Shown here one piece after another: positions 56,705 to 64,000 of a stretch of 64,000 nt of DNA. Under the pieces are notes generated by a model, which ran no database searches, was not told the origin of the DNA, and saw only the letters and a program-made list of their open reading frames with translations. A program made the translations under genes and the position numbers. Source of the DNA: Diplocarpon mali. Lineage: Eukaryota > Ascomycota > Leotiomycetes > Helotiales > Drepanopezizaceae. The DNA is taken from NCBI GenBank assembly GCA_024741835.1, contig JAENRP010000191.1, positions 1 to 64,000 of the forward strand, given 5' to 3'. Numbering within the stretch: the stretch's first letter is position 1; each line of letters starts with the position of its first letter.

Positions 56705-57985
56705 AGGGAGTTCTCGCGCTGAAATTCCTCAACGTATTGTACGCAGGCTTGGCTCGAAGTTTGCAAGCAGCCATATCTAATCACTTGATATTCAATGAAC
56801 AAACAACTAGCTTAGGCTGGCACTGCTGGCTTCAGTCTCAGTGGCAGCATCGTTTTCCTCTTTCAGAGCTTCAACCCTGCAGTGCAAAGAGCGTTAAATA
56901 ATAATGCGGAATCACCACCCCAAACCTTTATTATACCTCTTTTCGTACTTGTCACTCCCCTCAAAAACCATTATATGGTATGGCGCCAGGACAGGCCGAC
57001 TATTCTGTCCACTGGTCTCTTGTTATTATAAATATGCTGCTCCTTGGGATTGACCCTGATTGTAAATCCAATAGTTAAATTAATCAGGAATATAAAGCTG
57101 CATCAAATATCTAGTCTTATTATCATAAATTGTGATTATGTTATATACACCTTAAGGCTTTATATTTGCTAAGCAAGATGCTTATTTCATTTCATATATT
57201 AGGATTTTTTGCCAGTTCTGCTATAGCCTTATGAACAAATTGTTACAGCAGGCCCCAAGTATTACGGCTAGCCCTTGGGAGTATAAGAACAGAGGTTGAC
57301 GTGTTGTATTGCCTTAAGGGATATACTACGTAGGTAGAATTTAAGATAAAGAGGAGACCACTTTAGTAGAGCTCTCCTTTAAAATAAATATGAAAGGTTC
57401 TGCCTAGCGCGTAGTAGTATGTGATTAGCACGTGGTACAGCTAGCTGTATCCAGCCGCATCTAGTCAGTCAGCTGCCTAAAACGTGACCTCTTACTAGTG
57501 TGTAATATTATTCCCCTCTTTTAAGGAACTGCGTCTTAGAATTGTGTTATAATATAAGGAGCCTCAAACTCCGAGGATTGGCTTATATAAGAAGCCCCTA
57601 AAGTGGCTACGGAGCACTCTTATGAAAAGAGCTTAGATATATAGTTAGATTAGAATTTATAAGCTTCTGCTTATTATTAAGAATCAACCTCTATTTTTCA
57701 TATAAAAGTGAAGAGCTAAGGGAAACCATATAAGAGTAGGCCTTAGGGAAGACCTAAAAACAAGAGAGGGAAGTACTATTGTTGGTTCGCAGATTCTTAT
57801 ATAGGAGGCAAGTTACCCTTATTCCTAGGGTTATCTTATGAAGCTATATCATATGCTAAAGAACTGAGAGGAGAATATATAAGGGTAGGCCCAAGGTAAG
57901 ACCTAAAAACAAGAGGAGGAAGCACCACAATTGGGCTCTCTAGGACGAGGTACTAGGAACAATTCACTAATTAGGGGTATATTAA
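56705..57985. other. AT-rich island, degraded repeat sequence without a recognised family
   Basis: After the 3' flank of the preceding gene the sequence turns AT-rich. Two related ~60 bp blocks lie about 155 bp apart (57718-57778 and 57873-57933), each with a GACCTAAAAACAAGAG core and a GRPK-like AT-hook reading in one frame. No terminal repeats or known domain could be assigned. Confidence 0.45.
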
Positions 57986-58119
57986 TATAACGGCTGCACC
58001 CCAACTAGTGCAATTATCTTAAAGTACGGCGTCTTAAGGTTTTATAATCTCGATTCGATATAGGATTATTTCGAATCGACCTTAAAGGTATAAAAGGATA
58101 TTCTTATATAATATTACAT
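57986..58119 (+). repeat. Truncated gypsy LTR fragment, inverted relative to gypsy A and B
   Basis: TATAACGGCTGCACCCC... is the reverse complement of the LTR end (GTGCAGCCGTTATA), and homology continues for about 134 bp before stopping abruptly at ATATTACA. The remaining LTR and the interior are missing. Confidence 0.8.
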
Positions 58120-59189
58120 ATTGCAGGTATGCCTATTATATGTTTGTCATATGATCTGTCATATGATACATTATATATATGATATATTATATGACTTACT
58201 ATATGACTTAGCGGCTTTGCTAAAAAGGCCGCTTACCTTAAATAGCTTATAGTTAGAGAGCTATAGGTTCTATACCGGTAATCGATATTCACGTGAATAT
58301 AGTTGAATACTTATTATTAAAAAGAATCTATTATAATATCTGTTTATCTTTATATAACTGAGATAGTACCTTTATACCTATAAATATCCTCCTTCCTATA
58401 GTCCCTCCTAGCTGTATATAGATATCCTTCTAAAGTCCTCCGGCTGAATAGCTATTTGAAATATATATAAAACCCCTTATATCGCATATAATATAGCTAT
58501 ATAAGATAACCTTAGGAATAAGGGCAGCTTGCCTCTTGCATAAGAATCTGCATACTAATACTAGCAGTACTCTCTTTTGAAAAGACCTTTTTAACTCGCA
58601 TAAGGAAGTACGTAGAATAGGTATATAAAGGAGGCAGATCAGTAGCAAATAATCAAATGGTAATAAAGAATAAAATAGCAAAGATAAATAGCTTAATAGT
58701 AAAGTAAGTATAATAGGTAATAAGGATAGTATATAGGAAGTAGAATAGTAAAGATAATAGTAAATAGTAAAAAGGAAAAGGAAAAGTGTCTAAGTGATAG
58801 AAGCAATCTAAAGTCTTTATTTAAGCCTTATAGTAGTGCAATTATAGTCCGGTTGCGTTCTAGTAAGTTCGAGACTCTTTGTTAAAGAGTTATCTAAAGT
58901 TATAATCCACTATAGCTATAAATTATAATAATCTATAAAAGGGAAAAGAGAGGCCTTTGAAAAGGCATATATATCAAGCTTCCCTCCTCTTTTAATCTCT
59001 TAACTCTAACTCCTACTTCTTATAAGTAGGTCGATTCTCCCTCTTACTTTTAAGTTAATTAACTCTATAGTAGATCTTATCTCATCTTATTAATACTATT
59101 ATTATTATTAGTAAGTGCTCTGATTATTAGCCGACCCCCTTTAATATATATATTGCTAACTTAGATAGTACTCAAATGCAATCTAAAAG
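58120..59189. other. AT-rich island, unassigned; possible LTR of another retroelement
   Basis: Holds clustered TATATGAC/CATATGA words and a 6 bp-stem hairpin AGCGGC...GCCGCT (58208-58232). At about 58788-58977 a TG...CA-bounded segment with a TATAAAAGGG box is followed by a pyrimidine tract (GCTTCCCTCCTCTTTT), which may be an LTR next to a tract of the kind seen at the gypsy LTRs. Without a second copy this remains a suggestion. Confidence 0.35.
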
Positions 59190-59720
59190 ACCTGCCTAAG
59201 GCGTTTCGGGTGCTTTGCGTATATTATACGCGAGTAATATTAAGAAAGGAGGCTAGTAAGAATAATACCGGCTATATATGCGCATTTAATACTCTTACTT
59301 TTAAGAAGTGTAACTACTATATCGCGCAATAGGCAAAGTATATCCTAGTAGGTACCCTTTAATATCCCCTTACTCTAACGACCTTTGATAGATATCTATT
59401 CTAGATACCTATCTAAGCTTAGGATAAGTATATTATCCTTTAGGATACTTAGGTTAGCGGTAATATTAATACGATCTAAGAGGCGGCTCAAATCCTATTT
59501 AAAGAGACTTAGATATAAATCTCTATAATCCTAAAGATTTAAAATGCCTTTTAACTGGCCTAGCTGAATAAAGCTTATGCCTTTTGCTATAGTATCAACC
59601 TTGCGAATACCTAGCAAGCTATAAGTACCCTTAAATCTATCTAATATTAATAATTAACTATTCGCAAGATCTATTACGCGCTATTTAAAGTAGTAATACT
59701 ACCCTTAGGCGTCTTAAGAC
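59190..59720 (+). pseudogene. Divergent relative of the gypsy antisense Cys-rich ORF (broken)
   Basis: A plus-strand frame from 59216 reads CVYYTRVILRKEA, then GYICAFNTLTFKKCNYY and AKYILVG, the same C-x-F ... KKC-x(2) ... I-L-V pattern as the antisense ORFs at 7145 and 60590 but with low identity elsewhere. Stops are TAG/TAA. It belongs to another, older element into which gypsy B may have inserted; the orientation of that element is not resolved. Confidence 0.5.
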
Positions 59721-59915
59721 TTAAGGCGCCGAGGTGCTCGGCTCCCTTTAATATATAGAAGGGCTATCTAGCTTAGCTAGGGGCCGTTCTCGGGCTCCCT
59801 TTAATAATATCCGCCGCCAAAAGGGCAAGGGTAGATAAGTGCCTTTCGAAGGCTCCTTAGAAGGTAGGGATCTGGATCTTAGTAATCTAAATAAACCGAA
59901 TCCAAAGGAGGTTGC

Positions 59916-60222
59916 TGTAACAACACAGAACCGCCGAAGTGCGAGATCAAGTATGGTAGCAAGAAGTGGTGCAAAAGGCGTATTCTATAGGTCTAATACG
60001 AAGGAAACGAAGAAGTTAAAGAGCCCTCCCTATAGGAAAGCCCTTCTCCCTTATATATATAAGCAGCTCTAAGCTCTTTGCCCGTTTATATAATATTATA
60101 TAAGAATATCCTTTTACACCCTTAGGGTCGATTCGAAATAATCCTATATTAAATCGAGATTGTAAAACCTTAAAATGCTATACTCTTAAGTAATTGCACT
60201 AGTTAAGGGTATAACTATTATA
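59916..60222 (-). repeat. 3' LTR of gypsy B
   Basis: 307 bp starting TGTAACAACACAGAACCGCC. It retains the TG terminus lost from both LTRs of copy A. Confidence 0.9.
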
Positions 60223-60238
60223 CTACCCTCCCCCTTTA
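60223..60238 (-). other. Polypurine tract of gypsy B
   Basis: The plus strand reads CTACCCTCCCCCTTTAAG next to the LTR; the minus strand is purine-rich. Confidence 0.7.
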
Positions 60239-60589
60239 AGAACGCTTGCTTATAAGCGTTAGTAAGTTATGACAATTTTCGTATAGTAATATACTTAGCG
60301 TATTATTATACGAACGGTACTATTTTATATTTAGTTTAATACAAGTTGCGTTATATACTCAAATTTGTTTTTCCTTTTATAAGATCTTCCTTCCTTAGTA
60401 TAATAACCTATATATAACTGCATAGGTCCCCTATTCCTACTACTATAGTATAGGGCTAATGCATAGTAGTAGAAATAATTACTACTACTACTACTAACTA
60501 CTATAAGTAAGTTTACCTTAGTCCAGGGTCGATTCGCATCTAATATATATAGTATTAATTCCCCTGCCGTTAGGCGCGCTTATAATGGC

Positions 60590-61400
60590 CTACTGCATTT
60601 ATTATTGCTAGTATATATAGCGCCTTATGCGCAATATCGCGCATAAGTGCGAGTTCGAGTCTGAATATAGTAAAAAGTGCTACTAATACTAAGAGCAAAA
60701 GGTAGAGTACATCCTTATAAGTACTTCGAATCGACTCTAGAGTTCTATTTGCACTAATACTTATTTATAGCTTCCCTCTTATATTAAAGAGGAGTTTATA
60801 GCGCTATCTACGGCCTTTAAGGAGTAGTAGGGGAAGGCTGCTTAATAGTAAGAAGAGGATAATAGTAGCGACGATAATAATATACAAGCGGTTTTGGCAA
60901 AGAACTGCAAGATGCTCTATTAGGAGGCGGTCTAGCGCGCCTAGGTCCTTATCAACCTCTTACTAGTAGCTAGTACAAAGGCTTTAACTAGCTGCTTTTA
61001 ACTTAAGTATACTAGCCTTGCGGAGCTCTACTCTATAGCTAAGGCTATAGCAAGCTAGCTAAAGGGGATCTAAGCGATAGTTACTATAAGTTAAACTTAA
61101 ATTAGTATCGAATCGATCGCTAACTTTCTAATAAGAGTATAGCGACTTTATTAAGTCCTGGCTAGTAAGGTTAAAGCAATTCAGCCAAACTATACTAAGC
61201 CTCTTAAGGTCTATTACTATATTAGTAGAGCGGACTACTATAATAATAGAGTCTCTTATAAGAAGAGGAAGGCTTGTAGTAGCAAGGGTAGCATTAGGCG
61301 CAGCGGCTAATAGGGCGGCGCTAGCAGCGGCAAGAGGAGGTTAGGGTTATTCTAAGCAAGGGTATAGATAGGAGGCGAGCTCTAGCTTTAGAATAGAATT
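60590..61400 (+). pseudogene. Antisense extra ORF of gypsy B: Cys-rich protein (broken)
   Basis: Collinear with 7145-7940. It reads MRNIAHKCEFESEYSKKC near 60625-60680, followed by the helical REMLY..., TSCF..., and AKAIAS segments and a basic Gly/Arg end near 61290-61340. Different codons carry stops in A and B (for example CAA at one site in B where A has TAA), which shows the frame was coding before RIP. Confidence 0.6.
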
Positions 61401-61559
61401 AAAGCTTATCTCCTTAAGCGCAAAGGAAGAGGGGTCAAAGGAGTTATAAAGAGAGAGGGCAATAGGCCTAGTTTTATTATTTTTATATTTTTATTATTTT
61501 TTCTCCTTTTTTTTTATTTATATTTTTAAATTTATTTACTAACTTATTTCGCGTCCGGC

Positions 61560-63315
61560 CTATTATCTTTTAAGTGATTATAATCATTTATACTACTTTC
61601 TTAAGCCTTTAGCTAAGCTTATAGGTTTTAAAGTAGTCCTAGCTTTATAGGATTGGCCTAATAAAAGTCGCAAATCTTATATAAGGATTCTATAAAATTT
61701 AAAGCGCGATATTAACTTAAATTAAGGTTATAACTAGTCTATTTGACCTAGTACTTTAAGTTCCCTTAAGATAGGCGTACACTTAGTATCTTAGATACTT
61801 TATACTCTTTCTATCCTGCGATCTTTTCTATAGTAAGCTAGGGTTATTCCTAATTTAGCAAAGGATTCTATAGATCTTTAAATAGTAGCTTTAGTATAAA
61901 GATATTATATATTATAAAACCTATAGGCAGCTTGATCTAATATAAATTGCCTACCTTCTTAAGAACCTTAAAGGGGCTATCCTATTAATTAGCCAGTTTT
62001 CTATTAAGGCAATAGTTCTTAAGATTTTTTATTAAAAGGTAGACTATATCTTTAGGTTTCTAATCAATCTCCTTTTAATATTAATTTATAGACTTTTACA
62101 TTTTCTCTTAGGCGTATTCTATATTGCCTTTTACTACTTCTTAGGCTAAGTGCATCCTCTTTGCTATTAGCCTAGCCTTTGCTTAGTTTAATCTCTCTTA
62201 TAAGCTAGACAGTTTCGAAGAGATCTAGTCTTAACTTATCTAAGGTGCAACTTTATATTTAAGCTAATATAAGGTTATACTAATCGAAGCGTAAAAGAGA
62301 GTCAATTATATATAATCTATTAATAGAATTAGTTTACTTTAATTATCTTAATAGTAATTAATAAAAGGCTATAGCTTTAAATTAATATACTTATTTATGA
62401 TCTTCGTTTGGCTATCAGTCTCTTTATAATATACTATAAAGAGTTTAATCTTAATACTAATAATATAGTAGAACTCTCTCTAAAATAAGGAGACGAATTA
62501 GGGGCTTTAGTCTAAGATAATTATCTTTAAAGTATAGCCGAATTGATATATCTATTAAATGAATAATCGGGCAGTTCCTTAAGTGTTAATATCTTTTTAA
62601 TAAGGGATTAATATAGCGCTCTTACTAAGCTGGTCTATAAAAACTAGGATTCGATCAAAACTATACTTATTAGGAGGGAAATCCTTAAAATCTATATATA
62701 AGTACTATATAAGATAGTTAGGAATAGGGAAGGGCTATAAAAGGCCTTATTATTTAATTATCTTTAAATGCAAGAATTGATAAGGTCTGCAGTTTGCAAT
62801 AAATCTTTTATAATCCGAACCTATCTTAACTTAATAGTACTTAAGAGCAAGAAGCTAATAGGTTTTTAAGCCACTAGGGTATACGCTTAAAGGTTGGTTA
62901 TAAGCTTCTTAAATTAGATAAGTATATAAGAGAGTATTATAGTATATATAAAGATGCTCCTTAAAGTAAAGCAATCTGTCTTTTAAAGAGTAGTTTTTAA
63001 AAAGGTCAGTACGAATCTTTTAAAAGGATTCGCAGTTATTTTAATAAAGCTTTTTAATTAAATTAAAGGAATCCTTAGGTCGATTTAGGGTCGAATCAAG
63101 AGTATCAATTGATATTAGGGTAAGGGTACCTTTAGTAGATTCGGTAAGAAATTTTTCGGCCAATTCGGTATTAATTCAAGGGTCTAACTAAGCTAGGGAA
63201 ATCAGAACCTAGGATTAGCTATCTAGCTTCGCTTATTTATAAACTGGCATATCCTACTTTTAGTAGCTAAGAATATTAGCCTTTTAGTTGTCTTTACTAA
63301 GAGTATATATAATTC
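61560..63315 (-). pseudogene. Integrase region of gypsy B (broken)
   Basis: Collinear with 8150-9881. The integrase core including the YIDFKDFP-like segment lies around 62640-62760 on the minus strand. Confidence 0.82.
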
Positions 63316-64000
63316 GAAAATTGAAGTTAAATAGGAATTCTATCTATCGGTACTATTTCGCAATCAGAACCTTAGTAGTTATAAAGTACTTAAGAGAGTA
63401 GTGATTTGAGTAAATATCAACTCGCTCCTTAAGTAATATAAGCTTAGGTCTCTATTTATAATAGGATTTAACGATAGTAAAGAGTTCCTTATTATATATT
63501 TCCTAATTAGGTTTATAGCTAAAGAGTATATGCGAATAGAAGCCAATTGGGTACTATTGCTTATTGGAGTATTGCTAAGAAAGTACTCTAGTAATAATAC
63601 TATTAGAAGCATCAGTTTCCAGCTTTATAAGTAAGTTAGGGTTAAAATAGTAAATCTGCTAAATCGAGAGCAATTGCTTACAAAGCTCTTTAAAAGCGAT
63701 TCGGCACTCTTTTATCTAATCCTAGGGTACTATCGGTTAGGTTAGAATAGAGAAGGGTTTGGCAATTAGCTTAAAGTTGCAAATGAATTATTAATAGAAC
63801 CTGTAAAATCCTAAGTAAGACTTTACTCTAGTAATAGTTTTTAAGTACTTCTAATTGCGTAGTAGTTCGACCTTTTTAAGGTCTGGTTTAATCCTAGTTA
63901 TTATTAAAACGTATTTAAGATATTGAGTTTAAGTAATATAGAACTCGCACTTCTTAATATCTACTTAAAGGCTAGCCTTTAAGAGTCGTTTTAATACCTT
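63316..64000 (-). pseudogene. RNase H and RT part of gypsy B (broken, cut by the window edge)
   Basis: Collinear with 15938-16620. RNase H-like LIKLETDAS-type sequence lies near 63600-63640. RT continues past 64000. Confidence 0.82.

Larger units (their letters stand above)
59916..64000 (-). mobile_element. Ty3/gypsy LTR retrotransposon B (left part; runs off the window)
   Basis: Same family as gypsy A: 3' LTR, polypurine tract, antisense Cys-rich ORF, T-rich tract, integrase, RNase H and part of RT, in the same order and collinear with A. It lacks the copia 1 insertion and so preserves the empty target (AATTC at 63311-63315). The 5' part and right LTR lie beyond position 64000. The candidate target duplication is GTTGC (59911-59915), to be checked outside the window. 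Confidence 0.93.

Noticed and set aside
58430..58681. 83-codon minus-strand frame in the right island
   Set aside because: AT-rich hydrophobic translation typical of RIP-affected DNA, with no family match.

Overview
The window is nuclear DNA from a filamentous ascomycete (Pezizomycotina). The evidence is short 45-70 bp GT-AG introns, pyrimidine-rich promoters, fungal-type orthologues and AT-rich repeat islands full of C-to-T/G-to-A damage of the repeat-induced point mutation (RIP) type. The gene set would suit a leotiomycete, but I cannot prove the class. The genome is compartmentalised: gene-dense, GC-balanced blocks (1-2900, 28850-50040, 51800-56900) alternate with AT-rich, gene-free transposon blocks (2900-28850, 56900-64000, and a milder one at 50040-51800).

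Gene blocks. Left: ceramide synthase (minus, 4 exons). Middle: Bax-inhibitor-1 family protein, Cdc11/AspA-type septin, PROPPIN (Hsv2/Atg18 family), RBMX2/Ist3-type splicing factor, dynein light intermediate chain, an AreA-GATA-like (DUF1752-type) protein, a secreted or membrane DUF7728-type protein, then the divergent leucine-catabolism pair methylcrotonoyl-CoA carboxylase beta subunit / isovaleryl-CoA dehydrogenase sharing one ~495 bp promoter. Right: a Cti6-like PHD-finger protein and a conserved fungal protein of unknown function. Between 41465 and 44630 there is an assembly gap (102 N), several tandem repeats and strand-asymmetric C/T tracts, but no gene I can support.

Transposon blocks. 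A complete PIF/Harbinger DNA transposon (3305-6286, TTA duplication) carries a decayed Myb/SANT gene and a decayed DDE transposase gene. Beside it is a three-level nest: an unclassified element with ~155 bp terminal inverted repeats (6435-28724) was hit by a Ty3/gypsy element (6477-26281, duplication CGAAC), which was hit twice by the same Ty1/copia family in opposite orientations (9882-15932, duplication AATTC; 16748-22934, duplication ACTAG). Uninterrupted paralogous sequence elsewhere in the window supports two of these junctions. A second, uninterrupted copy of the gypsy element begins at 59916 and runs off the right edge.

The most unusual features are: (1) an extra ORF on the strand opposite to pol, between integrase and the 3' LTR of the gypsy family, encoding a Cys-rich protein, present in both copies and with a divergent third relative at 59190-59720; and (2) a ~24 bp-core repeat module placed in frame between the protease and integrase regions of the copia polyprotein and again after RNase H, in both copies. 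All transposon ORFs are broken by stops, mostly where Gln or Trp codons would have been.
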